Shown here: piece by piece, positions 13,101 through 24,529 of the stretch
Layout: each line of letters begins with the position of its first letter
Position numbering within the stretch: position 1 is the stretch's first letter
NCBI GenBank assembly: GCA_019054805.1
Contig: JAHQIY010000006.1
Location: 4,650,001-4,714,000, forward strand
Source of the DNA: Brachionus manjavacas
Taxonomy: Eukaryota; Rotifera; Eurotatoria; Ploima; Brachionidae
Direction: 5' to 3'
Length of the DNA: 64,000 nucleotides
Notes under the pieces: model-generated
Databases searched by the model: none
Seen by the model: only the letters and a program-made list of their open reading frames with translations
What the model was told of the DNA's origin: nothing
Program-made: the position numbers and the translations under genes

Positions 13101-15453
13101 GTAATCTATCGCCAAATCGTCAAACAATTCAATTGACAAAATCAAGTCATGAGTCAGTAGATTTGAATTCTTCGATTTCAAGTCAAAATTTCATGCCAAA
13201 CGCCCATGATGTTGATCCTGAAATTTTAAAAAAACAATCACGTATGATCAAAAATAGAGAGTCAGCTTGTTTAAGTCGAAAAAGAAAAAAAGAGGTTAGT
13301 TAAATAATTAATCTTGAAATTTTTTAATAATTTTAATTTTTTTTTTGCAGTACTTACAAACCTTAGAGACTTGTTTAAGAGAAGAAAAAGAGAAAAATGA
13401 TAAATTAAAAATTGAAAACGAAGAACTAAAAAACAAAGTCAAATGTTTAGAAGAAGAGGTAAATATTTTAAATATTGCTCTTAAAAAAAACAGTTTGAAT
13501 GATATATAGTAGATAAGTCAACACGAAATCGAATAAAAATTCTAAAAATTAAAAAAAAAGTAAAAATACAAATCAAGAATTTTATTTTTTAATCTTAATA
13601 TTTTAATATTCAAAAAATAAACCTGAAAAGTAAATGATTACTTATTATCTGCTAATTATTTTCATTTTGAGAATTTGAGGAGTTTTTTTTAATTTTCACA
13701 TTAATAATTCAGCTACTGAATTATTAATGTGCATCATCCTCGCTTTCACCATTGTCCACAAATACACTTAAATTTATCGCAAAATTTAAAATCATAAGAT
13801 AAAAAAATTGAAGAAATAATCCGAGTTAATATTCATCCTTTTTTAATAAAATGTTATTAAAATATATTTTTGAATATCTTAAACTTGGATATTGAAAGAT
13901 TTATTAAAAAAGTTTGTTTTCGAAAATTTTGCACAAAATTTATTATACTTTTCTTTAAATATTTTTTGTTTTATAGAAAAAAATTATTTTTTTAATCATT
14001 TAAAAATGGACCAAAAATCTATTTACATTTAAAATTTATAAACGAAATCTTTTAAGCTATAAAGGCTTAAGAAATTTTTATTCTAATATTGTTTCTTTCT
14101 AAGAATAATCTATTGAAAAAGCAAAAATATTCGGCACAGCCGACACAAATCAAACTCTGCACAGCAATTCCAAATTTAAAAACAGTAAAGACTTTTTCGA
14201 TAAAAAGTCCATTTCAAGCTGTCAAAACTATCAACACAAATTTGACAACTTCATCCTCAAAAAGACCATTTGTTCTCTTAGCCGTATTTTTTATATTTGG
14301 TCTGAATATATTCAATTTTATGTAATAATTAAAAAAAAGTTATGAATACTTTTTCAATTAATTATTTTTGATTTTTTAGAGACTTGAAGCAACAAGATGG
14401 AAGCAATAATCCATTACAGCTCTATTCTTTTAATCAAAACAAAGATTTAAAGGGGTTGTACGAGAACGAAGACTCTCGAATAGTGGCTTTGGCTGCTGTC
14501 AACCCAAAAGATGGAGCGCTTGTTGATTCATCAGTTCTTAAGCAGATGCATTCTCGTAAACTTTTGTCTGAATCCGATTACCCAGTGGAAGAAGCATCGG
14601 AAAATTTAAAATCTCTAAAAAACAGGACAAATAAATTTAACTCCACTCGTCCTGATAAAAACAATACTGAGAATATTGAACTAGTTCTTATCAATGGCAC
14701 TTGGCACTTAATTGACTTAAATATTTGCTACCAAAAGCTTTATTCGGGGTTTAATGTGACCCATGTCAAGAAGTAATAACTTTATTCTTAAAAAATAATT
14801 AAAATTAATTTCAATTTTTTTTAAGAATAAACAGTGCAATAAGTGGTTTATATGAACGTCATTCAAATATTTATCAAAAAGCTCCACAGCCAAATCAAAG
14901 TCGCTTTACCTCTTCACTGCTTAGAAATTTAAAAAACAAACGCCAGGAAATACCAAGCATTAGGAGAAAAGACTTATATTTAAACCGAAAAAGCCAAGAG
15001 AAGCAAGAGTATCCACTATCAGTTTATGATACCCAATATACCAAATATGAGAGTTTCACTCGGTCCATTCGGCAAAAAAATGATACTTTTTATTTCATTT
15101 CATTTAGACGAGTTAGTTAAATTTGATTTAAATTTTTAATTATTTTTTCATGTTTTTTTTTGTTAAAGGATCATGTAATGCTTCCTGCTTTGATTCACAA
15201 CAAGACAGAGAGACCAAAGTTATCATTGCTTTTACCAGCATTGTTGACGAATAATTTAAATAGCTCAGGCGACAAAGAATCAAACAGACAAATCTCTTTC
15301 ATGAAAATTGATTGCGAAGTGACCGATGCCAGATTATTCAATATGAATTTAGACGATATTCCTTGGGATTATATTAAAATTATTCATCAAGACTACGTGA
15401 ATTCACGTGATCAAACAGATCATGATTCTGGAAGGAATACTTTTAATTTTTAG
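10174..15453 (+). CDS. ATF6: ATF6-type ER membrane-bound bZIP transcription factor
   Basis: Seven exons: 10174-10465, 12381-13294, 13351-13458, 14104-14321, 14380-14772, 14826-15111 and 15169-15453. They join to 831 residues. ATF6 is an ER stress sensor; in the known pathway it moves to the Golgi, is cut by S1P and S2P, and its N-terminal part activates unfolded-protein-response genes. Seen here: an acidic Asp/Ser-rich N-terminus (FDDLLLDDWSS), the bZIP basic region NRESACLSRKRKK ending near residue 402, and a leucine zipper to about 444. A membrane segment follows at about 493-511 (PFVLLAVFFIFGLNIFNF). In the lumen, RKLL at 570-573 fits the S1P consensus, with the conserved FYFISFRRDHVMLPA and HNKTERPK blocks after it. 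Intron 1 (1.9 kb) and intron 3 (645 bp) are long and hold repeats; the others are 53-60 bp. Identity is firm; ATF6-alpha versus -beta cannot be assigned. Confidence 0.93.
11416..11644. repeat. 229-bp foldback (inverted-repeat) element in ATF6 intron 1
   Basis: Two 81-nt arms, 11416-11496 and 11564-11644, are reverse complements at about 90% identity. They include an unbroken shared block (AAATGAAATAACTTTTTTAC) followed by TATG. A 67-nt spacer separates them. The structure fits a MITE or foldback element. Clear target-site duplications are not seen. A 69-codon open frame inside it is a by-product of the repeat. Confidence 0.8.
11820..11910 (-). repeat. Fragment of the SINE-like repeat also found at 39.6 kb
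   Basis: The reverse complement of this stretch matches 39640-39725 over about 85-90 bp, including the shared block AATATCTCTGCAATA-like core and CTGAGGGTGAAAAAATCTTC. The tRNA-like box B is decayed here (GGATTCAATAC). It lies in ATF6 intron 1, antisense to the gene. Confidence 0.7.
13697..13773. repeat. Perfect 16-bp hairpin joined to a 44-nt antisense copy of ATF6 exon 2
   Basis: In ATF6 intron 3, positions 13697-13712 and 13716-13731 form a perfect 16-bp stem with a 3-nt CTA loop. Positions 13730-13773 are a perfect reverse complement (44 of 44) of exon 2 positions 12522-12565. The match stops on both sides apart from a short gapped extension (GATAA) at one end. The pre-mRNA could therefore form a 44-bp duplex enclosing the end of exon 2, intron 2 and exon 3. 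See the findings. Confidence 0.9.
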
Positions 15454-16640
15454 GATTTCTTCTCAGGAATCTCGTATAAATCTTTTACAAATTATTTTAT
15501 TTGTATAAATAAATGGGCTTTGGTGATTTAGGCTGGATGAATTTTGGTAACTGATAGTAATCACAAATGGTTTGTGTTTTAGTAAACAAAAATAAAAAAA
15601 AAATTTTAAGATTTTTTAATTCATTAAAGCATTATAGTCTAATTTTGAATCTAAGTGATAATTGCGATTTTTTCTCGCAACATTTATTTTATATTGATTT
15701 TAAAAAAATAATTTTATTCCTTTAAGTTATATTAAATTGTTGTTAAATAAATTTTTAAATTTTTTTTATTGTATCTGGCAATTAATTTAGCTGGTCATTA
15801 GAATAAGAATAATAATTTAAATCCAAAAAAAAAAGAAATAAAATAAAAAACGGTTTCAACAATTTTCATTTGAAATTCTGACTCAAATCAGGACTGTATT
15901 GAATTAAATTATTTTTTTATCTTTTATCCTTTAAATTTAAAAATTCAAAATAATTAAATGCTTTCAATATCAAAAATTTTTCATCTGTTTTAATATTAAA
16001 TTTACGAATATTTAAGATGCGATTTTAAATTTATTATCTAATTTAATTAAATAAAAGTCTAAGAAACTAAGTCTGCATTAATTCTTCTTATTTATGACTA
16101 GATATTTTTTGGAAAATCGCTTAATTATGGATTGTGTTCTTATCGACAGCTTTGATAAAAGAAAAATAAAAAAAATAATTTAAAAAAGTTATAAAATAAA
16201 ACCTGTTGAAAAATAATGCCCAAAAAAACCCTAACTGAAATATTTCTAAAATAACAAAACTAAAATTCTTCTTAAATATAAATTTCAAATTAAGCATACA
16301 TTGATATTTACCATTTTTTTCACTATTATTTTAATTTTAACTATTTCTGCCTTTTTACTCCTAGACAAAAAAATCAATTTGTTTAAGAGTAGAAAAAGTA
16401 GAAATAATAACAAATAAAAATGAAACGTTTGCTCTATGAATATGATTTTCCCTAAATCAGTTTTAATTCATTTTAAATGCTTTGAATTTTTGAATTAATC
16501 GGAATTTAGTTTTTAATAATGGTTTAATTTAGAAAATTTAAAATTAATAAAGTAAAAGTTTCTCACCCCTTTCGTCTTTAAGAAAAAGAATTTCTAATTC
16601 GAATAACTATTAAAGAATATCCATCTTTTTTATGATAGTA
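15454..16640. other. AT-rich intergenic stretch downstream of ATF6
   Basis: This holds the ATF6 3' flank; AATAAA-like signals are frequent, for example near 15508. Otherwise it is AT-rich sequence in which I see no gene. Confidence 0.5.
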
Positions 16641-16990
16641 GTAGTAGTAGTGTAAACTGCAGCTTGGAGTCAACCAAGCAGAGCTCTAATGAGCTATAGC
16701 AGTCGCTTCAAATCGTTTCGCCATCCAAACATCAAGATTTGCTTTGAAACTGTTTGTATTCCTTGAGTTGATAATTTCTTCCGGTAGTTTATTCCACTCA
16801 TTGACAACCCTGTTAATAAAAAAGTTAAATCTAGGAATACAACTCCTAACTAGCTCTCGTGTAAGGTTCTGTCTGTGTCTTCTCAACTCATATCTTCTAT
16901 TATCCATCTTGGTGTTTAGACTATAATTGATCCCGTTGGTAAAATTCACAATCTCTATACCATTAACTATCTTAAACATTTGAAATGATG
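16640..16990 (-). mobile_element. LINE 3' end (ORF2 C-terminus plus tail), same family as the 56-60 kb copy
   Basis: The minus strand encodes FFINRVVNEWNKLPEEIINS and ends in ATAIAH, which parallels FFTNRVVNIWNQLPEEIVSA and ATAIAH of the 56-60 kb LINE. Both copies share the 3' block GAGCTCTAATGAGCTATAG and a tail of TAGTAG repeats (16636-16652 here). The copy keeps only about 110 codons. It is 5' truncated at about 16985-17000, where unrelated sequence begins. Confidence 0.8.
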
Positions 16991-17515
16991 GATGACATAA
17001 AATTCTTTTTTGTTTCAAGATTAGCCAGAAATTCAAAAATGAACAATTTAGATGCAAATAATAAAACAGCAGCTTTTCATATCTATGCTGATCTAAGCGA
17101 GGGTAAATTAGAAATTTTAAGAAATCATTAATGTATTTTGTTTCTAAAAAACTTTATAAGTTAAAAACTACGGGAAACTTGTTGTAAAATTTTGCGAACA
17201 AAACAAATACATTAGTTTTGAATCTGAAACAAATACAAAAGAAGCTGAGATAATATTGCCTATAGATGAGAATGATCCAAAATTTTGTATTGATTTAATC
17301 AAAAACATATTAAAAAAACATAATGAAAATAATCCAGGATTAATCAAGTATTCACTTGTCTTTTGCTTTAAAACAGATTTGTAAACAAATATATTTAAAA
17401 AGAATCAAACTAGGAATTGTATCGGTGGATTTTACTACAATTTATTATGATTTTGCATTCGACATGCAGAGTCCGTTTTCAAATGATCAGTTATTGAAGA
17501 ATATTCAAATATAAT
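16985..17515 (+). pseudogene. Unrecognised two-exon coding unit, probably broken
   Basis: I do not recognise the family. A plus-strand frame opens at ATG 16985 (a second ATG in frame at 17039) and runs to 17105. It would splice by GTAAAT...TAAG over a 58-bp intron into 17164. It then continues in frame through NYGKLVVKFCEQNKYISF and AEIILPIDENDPKFCIDLIK to a stop near 17382. A +1 shift at about 17350 opens a second protein-like block, LALKQICKQIYLKRIKLG-like followed by VSVDFTTIYYDFAFD, ending near 17515. The typical intron and balanced amino-acid use argue for real coding origin. The shift suggests decay or a missed exon. Its 5' end abuts a truncated LINE, which may have disrupted it. Confidence 0.4.
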
Positions 17516-17687
17516 TTTCAAAAAAACATCAAAAAAATGATTTTTTTAAATAAATTTATTTACATTAATAAAGCTTATGAATGTTTATAACGGAAAATTA
17601 AATTTTAATTTTGCTCTAAATGGACAATTTGAATCTTTACAAAAAAGTTGATAAAACACCCTACTTCGATCGAATAAAAATAAAAAA

Positions 17688-20600
17688 TTATAAATTGATA
17701 GTTATTAGAAAAAAAGAACAAATTAGAAAAATATTTTTATCAAATTTGTTTGAAATATTTGATTTTTGGCTTTCTATTTTGGACCCTGGTTCATAAGCCT
17801 CTTTATCTCTATTTGTTTGATTTATTTCTAAATTGCTTTCTCTTGCTTCATTTAGAGTAGAATTAAGGATCAATTTACCTTGAAATTTTGACATTTTTTT
17901 AAGAATGAAGTTAAAAATTAATAAACAAGCTTACCAAATCTGTTTAATTTATTGCACCCAAACCAAAAGTCCTTATTAAGACGAGGGTAAGGCGGGAACG
18001 CATCTTCTTCGACTTTAAATGCCAAATCGTTAAATCTATAATATGTATCATTGTTAAAAAAATAAGTTATTCCGTTTATCCACAAGAAAGCACTGGTTAT
18101 TTTTGATGGTAGCCCACGCCAAACAGACAAACTTTTAGGATATCCTGGTTCAATTGAACCAGATTCGAAGTCGAATCGCCAATACTTGTGGCCTTCTATA
18201 AAATAGACCCTACGATTACCACTCCAAACAAAGCTAGCATCTATTCTTCCATCAAATCCATTTTTTGAATTGAGGCCTCCAAAACTGTCCGAAATTAGCC
18301 GCGGATAGCCAGGATCAAGCTCGTAAAGTGCACTAGAGCGCCAATATAGATTATTTTTGAAAAAATAAGTCATACCGTTTTCAGGAACGTACAAAACAGA
18401 GTCTAATCTTGAAGGTAAATTCATGTAAGTAAGACCATTTTTGCCTTTAAAAACGTTATTGATTTTTTTAGGGTAGCTATAGTCAATTTTAAAATTTGAG
18501 TCTATTTTATAAACAAGTGAGTCTTTGAAAATATAAGTGAATCCGTCAGAAAGGACAGTGATTGCATCAAATTTACCATCCAAACAAAGGCTCATGGTCG
18601 ATGAAGGGTCAAAATATTCTGGTTTATTCACTTTATTTAAAAAATGTGGCCTAGTCACCATTGATGATTCGGTAATTGATGTTTTTAGTTTTCCAGATAT
18701 TTTTTTTATAAATTTTGTTGTTTTCGGTTTAATTGATGGAAAATATCTTGATAGATCAAAATTTAACTCATTTTTGTAAACATTTGGCATGTTGTTCCTG
18801 AAATTCGGCATTATTTTTGGTTGTTTTTTTATTTTTTTATTTGGACCGTACAACATTTCTATTCCGGTTAGATCGTCTGAATGAAGTTTGAAATCTGTTG
18901 TGTAGCCTCTATAAGATAAAATGTTTTTTTAAATTTACAAAGAGGAAAAATAAATACAATATTATTTAATAAAAAAATAAAAGAATAAATTTTAAAAACT
19001 TTTTTTCGTAAGATTAGATTTACTTAAGTTTTTGTTTGATTATTAATCTTTTAAGTTTAAATTTTATATAAGATTAAAATATCAATATAAAAATGAAAAT
19101 TAAAAGTTGATAAACTCAAAAGTAATTTTGCGCTCTAAGTTTCGATTTTATTAAATATTTTAATTGATTGATAAAAATTTTATTTATTTATTTCCATAAA
19201 TTTTTAAACTTTTGATTAATTATTTGAAGCTTAGCAAAAAAAGTAAAAAAAAATTTAATTGATTAATTTAAAGAAATGATTACATCAAAATTTAATATTT
19301 TTATTAAATGCAATAGCCCTAAAAACTTATTTAATTTGAATTTCTTACAATAAAGTTTAAAATTATGTAATTTTTTTGTCTTTTTTTTTTCCAATTTTTT
19401 ATCCAAACATTATCAAATGTAACCAGGCTTATTACATTATGCTTTAATAACAACAAAACAAGAAATTAAAAAAAAAGATAATTCATCTTTGTTTATAACT
19501 ATTTTAAATTACTATTCTTGAAAATAGCTAAAATTAAAAAATTTATCAATATTTTTTATTTATTTCTTTTCTTTGTTTATCTTTATATTTTGAATATAAA
19601 AATTTCTAAAAAAAAACATAATTAAATAATTAAAGTATTATTTTAGCGATGCTGAGTTAGAATTAACTGATAAAGGGTGAAGACAAAGTTTGTGTTAATT
19701 TCCTGAATTTAAATGCAATTACAAATCTGAAGACAGATTCGAAATTCGTTAATTAGTAAAGTACCTATATATTTTATTTTCCAAAAGATGATTTTAAAAA
19801 CAACAAAACACTTTATGCAATTAAAAATGATTCGAAAAGTGAAACAATGAATCTTTTGTATTAATAAATTAAAAAAAATAAAATTTTATTTTTATACTTT
19901 TATTTTGAAAATTCTATGTAAAAGTTGGATGTTTTTTTTTAACATGGGTCAAATTTATTCATTTTCTAAGACATGTCATTAAAATTGGATATTGCTCTTT
20001 TTAAAACCAGTGCTCATTTTTTAGTGACATGTCATTATTTGATCCAGTAACATGTCACTAAATTCAGATAGTTGCGTTAATAATAAAATTAATCAAAGAG
20101 AGACTTTCGAAATCGTGTGTGCTTATACAATCAAAAAAATCGTGCATCAAGAAATAAATTTACTGTTGACCATAAATGGGAGACCAATTATTGCTCCGAC
20201 AAAAAGCACCAGACTTCAGCTAGTCCTAAATATATGAAAAACCTCAAGTTTGAGTTGCTGTGTCTGCGAAAGGAATCCTCAGAGTCATAAATCTTTGAAT
20301 CATTCAGATCAGATCGTTTACCGTGATGAATGTATGACTAGGAGATTGCTTCCCTTCATCAATAAGTATCATTCACATAAATTTTTATTAATCTGACTTA
20401 GCGAGCAATCATTACGTCTTGTGACTAGATCGAAAATTCAATCGATCATGTCGAAATGATAGTTAATCCTGCAAATTTACCTGCAAGTAAGTTCTATTGA
20501 AGATTTTTGATCAATATTGAATGGAAAAGTCTATGAGGATTGCTGGCTAGCGAAAACACTTCATCAATTGAGGCTCAGGATACTAAATGTCTGGGTGAAA

Positions 20601-22222
20601 TCAGCCTAACATCAATACAAACCCTAATGGTAGGTGTCAGAAGTCGGATTGACAAAATTACAAGAAATGATCTAGTAGAAAAAAGTTTTTCAAATAAACT
20701 TTGTAAAGCTTTAGGTTCTCTTTTTAAATCACTTGGCTTTAGTCTTTATTCTTTAAAAATGAAGAAGTTGTAACCTTCAGGAAAAAATCCGCAAACTTTG
20801 TCTTCACACGTTAGAATTGGTTCTGTCATTGCAAAAAGAAAACCTAATTATCGCTAATGCAAAAAAAATGTGAGTTGATCAAAACAATGACAAATAAACC
20901 AACAAAATACTCCGAATTTACCAATGATTTAATCAGGAATAGTTTTAGTGACAAAAAGGATGTTGGTCACATAACGTGAAATATAATAAGATTTTTTTAA
21001 TAAAATGCAAAATATTTTATATTTCAATAAAAGTTAAAAAAATAGAATTTACTGTCTGATTTTCTGATTATTTTCATTCACAAAAATATGAAATATCAAC
21101 TAGAAAAAAAATTTTACTTTTATTTTAATTTTTTTTTCTTAAAAAAGAAAAAAGTAATTGAATTTTTCACCATTGTTAATTTGTAAAAGAAAAATGCGTT
21201 TTTTAAGCTTTTAATTTGATTTTTAAATTTAACCAAAAACTTATATCATCATTTCATTAAGCAATTTTTTTTGGCTTAAAAAAAATTTGGACACTTTCAA
21301 GGATCATTTATTATGCATTAAAAATATAAATATTACCTAAAAAAAGGAGCCATTATTGCGTCAAAATTGTCTGAATGTTCTAAACCAAGAGAATGTCCAA
21401 ACTCATGAACAGCCACTTGGTAAAGATTAACACCATTTGTGGAATTTTTTGTCCAAAATTCATCAGCATCAAAATGTGTACTACCGCCAAATTCAGGAAA
21501 ATAAGCATGGCCTAAAAAAATCCACTATAATATTAAAAAAATATTTTTCTGAAAAATTTACCTAAAATCATTCCACTTCCGTCAAATGGCTCACTATCAC
21601 CATGATATCCGCTTTCAAATCTTATCTCAATATCAAAATTAGTCTTGAGTTTATTTTTATCTGATTCAGGTAAAATAAGCTTAGAGATGCTTTTATTTTG
21701 GATGTCATCCACTAGTTTAAATTCAAGATTTGAATTTTCACTCCATAAATCAAAGGCACGTTTTAGCTCATCATTTATATCTCTCTTAGACATTAGACCG
21801 TATTCCGGATACTTGGTAATCTTAAATAGTATATTAGACTTTGGCCATTTGCTGCCCTGAAGTGCATATCTTCTATTACGATTTTTTTGATCGTCAGCAA
21901 GTTTATCTGGATGTCCGCATCTAGGAGTTTTCATCATTTTTTTGGTACTCTCATCTATAACTCCTGTCTGATTTAATCCGGCAAATTTTTGAAATTTCTT
22001 AATAGCCATTGTGACAATTGGGTTAGTGGAATTTTCACTAGGCAGCATTATCAAGTTGGAACTTTTTTTAGATGTAGTTGTGTCCAAATATCCGAATCTA
22101 TTCAAATACCACAATGGATCAATATCACTCGAGTTTCTAATCAAGCTACTGTTGGATTCTTTCGAGCACCAAATTAATGAGTGAATCATTAATATTAACC
22201 AAATTAATAATAAAATCTTCAT
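17688..22222 (-). CDS. Matrix metalloproteinase, furin-activated, hemopexin type with hydrophobic C-terminus
   Basis: Four exons on the minus strand: 22222-21562, 21511-21337, 18908-17935 and 17878-17688. They join to 666 residues. The enzyme is a zinc endopeptidase of the extracellular matrix. In order: a signal peptide (about 1-19), a propeptide with the cysteine switch PRCGHPD at 100-106, and a furin-type site RNRR at 115-118. The catalytic domain carries [11 protein letters not shown] (H256, E257, H260, H266) and a Met-turn M274. After a Lys-rich hinge comes a four-blade hemopexin domain between C387 and C597, and a short tail. The last 15 residues ([15 protein letters not shown]) are hydrophobic, as in GPI-signal or membrane-anchored MMPs. 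The last exon is chosen because its 56-bp intron restores frame exactly (phase 1). Intron 2 is 2.4 kb and carries transposon relics. Confidence 0.92.
19675..20810 (+). mobile_element. Degenerate Tc1/mariner-type transposon in MMP intron 2
   Basis: GTGAAGACAAAGTTTG at 19677-19692 recurs inverted at 20792-20807, with weaker similarity further inward (TTTCCTGAA on both sides), giving imperfect terminal inverted repeats about 1.1 kb apart. Between them the plus strand encodes broken pieces of a Tc1-like transposase. VNPANLPAS near 20461-20490 resembles the NPPNVPEARPIEDFW catalytic block. [12 protein letters not shown] sequence follows, then [20 protein letters not shown] at 20610-20670. Stops and frameshifts interrupt every part, so the element is inactive. 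Subfamily and exact ends are inferred. Confidence 0.7.
19970..20075. repeat. Copy of a small MITE related to the 50.1-kb copy
   Basis: ACATGTCACTAAATTC at 20032-20047, followed by AGATAGTTGCGTTA, matches the right end of the 120-bp inverted-repeat element at 50076-50195. Two further degenerate ACATGTCA units lie at about 19972 and 20023. It is nested inside the Tc1-type relic. Confidence 0.6.
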
Positions 22223-24529
22223 TTTTTCTTAAAATAAGATTTTTTTTGATTAAACAACAATGTTTTTGGTACGGTCAGCAAATGCAAATATCAGCGTCTA
22301 ATCCGAAAACAATTTGTTGTGCAACGTGAAACTTAGCGAGTTAGCGTTGAATTGTACGCAAAGACGGAAAGGGTCAGAAATCAAAAATTGATGTTGATTA
22401 AAATGTCGATAAAATAACCCAACAAGCTATGAATATATTTTTGAAGATTTTGAAATTTAATTTAAGTATTTGCTTGTTTCATTAAAGTCTATATTAGCTC
22501 TAAATAATATAAATTAATCATTAGTAAATTTCAATAATGGATCAAATAATCACAAGATTTAGTTAAATAAGTCAAAAATTAACTCAAAATGGTCATTAAG
22601 AGTTAAGTTAACCGACAACGATTTGTAAACCAAAGATCTAATGTAAGAATTTGGATGGATTAAAACAAATTTGTTTGTCTAACAAACAGATTCAAGAAAA
22701 GATGAAGCCTTTAGACGCCTTTATCATTTGGATAAACAACCTAATGTTGTCAAAAATTTGTGATTTGCTAAGACCAATTTTAATGATTCAAATGCTAGTT
22801 TATTTTGAGTCCATTTCCACATTTTCTTTTGAAAATTAATTTAAAAAAGTCAAAATAACTGCCCAAAATTAACACTAGAAGACCAGAGATGTTTTTCAGA
22901 CTTTTTTTCACTATTAAAAGTTAAACTAAATAAAAACCCTGCAAAAAATAATTGATTGTTTTTATCCCTTAATTTAATATCAAAAAAGTAAAATAAATTT
23001 TTAAAAAGATTTATAATATGTATTAATAATAATAATTATACATTAATAATCAAACAGCATTAAAAGATTTTAACATAAAGACTCATCAAGTTTTTTGGAC
23101 TTGTCAAAAATTTTGTAATGTTTTCCACTAATTTTTTCCTAAGATTTAGTAATTTTTAAATATTTGAATCAATTAATTATTTTTGTATTCATGATAACAA
23201 AAATTGTGAACTCATTGCTCTTTGCTTTTAATCTAAATAATAGAAGTTTTAAATACTTTTCAGGTCTTGAAAACTCTAAAATATTTTTCTATATTGTACT
23301 TATTTTTTTCTAAGATTCAGAAATTTTAAGGCTGTTTGAATTAATTTATTAATATTATTTTAATAATTCTAAAATATAAGATTAAGCTAACCAAAACAAA
23401 ATGATTTTTTTGATGCCATAAAAAAGTATATTAGGCTTCTCGGGTCTTAATGGTTAAAAAATATGGATCTTCTAGAATAAAAAAGTACTTTTGTTCACAG
23501 AAAATTTTTGTTATTTAAAAATCGAACGATTTAAAAAAAAAAAAAACTCAAAAAATAAAGGTTTAGACTGTTAATTGACTTAAGTAATCGTTTTATTTAA
23601 TCACAATAAAAACTTGAAATAAGAAAATTAATTTTCATTTTAAATTTTTAAAATAATGATAAATTATCTTATTTTTTAATTCTTGTGATAGATATTTGAA
23701 TGCATTTCAAGAATATATTAACAAATATTAATAATTGAAAAAGCAATTTTTTTTGTTTATCTGAACCTGATGTCTATGAGATTTATTTTTTCAGAAGTTT
23801 TTCAAATGAATAGAATGATTTTCGTTTCAATATTTTTCAAAATAAACATCTCAACCAGATTTTCGACTTTTTTAAAATATGACATGAACAAATTTTCTAA
23901 ATGAAATGGTAAAATATTTTAAAGATCGATCGCTTCCTTTTTTGGCTTATTAAAAAAATCTTTTTCCATTTTTTTCCTTGAAAATATTGATTTAAATTAT
24001 GAAGTAGAAAAATGGTAAAAAAATTTCATGACAAGTAAACCAATACTGGAAAAAAAGTCTTTCATTAAATACATTGCTGTACGTTTCCTTGATTAAATAA
24101 AAACTTATATCAGAGTATTTGAGAAAAACATTTGACAGAATCTAGCTTGAAGCAAAATGCAAGATTTAATAAATAATTATTTCAATAGATTGATCAAATA
24201 AAATAATTTTTTTCTTTTTTTCATTGCAACTAAAATTCCATTGTTGCCAGTTTTTTTTTAACTTCAATAATTAATTTTTTTAAATTCGTTTCAAATCGGA
24301 ACAAAACTTTTAAGAGGATTTGGCATAAAATGATTTTTAATAGTCATGGAAGTTCGTCTAAAAAACAGCTAGTCTACGTAATTTTCTCTTTTCTTAGCTA
24401 ATACTTGATTTAAAATTTATTTCTCAATATTTACCTTTATGTTTATGAGCATTAGCACGAATTAGCGATTAATTTGTAAAAAAAATTAGACACTTTTCCA
24501 TTTGTTGTATTTAGATTAGATTTTTTAAA
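22223..24529. other. 2.3-kb intergenic stretch between MMP and TRPV
   Basis: This lies between divergent genes and so should hold both promoters. A 62-codon frame at 22651-22839 has no family signature and lies in slightly less AT-rich sequence; it could be a transposon remnant. Nothing else is recognised. Confidence 0.45.

Noticed and set aside
20052..20237. Independent small gene in the MMP intron
   Set aside because: It lies inside the Tc1/mariner relic and shows no separate gene signals.
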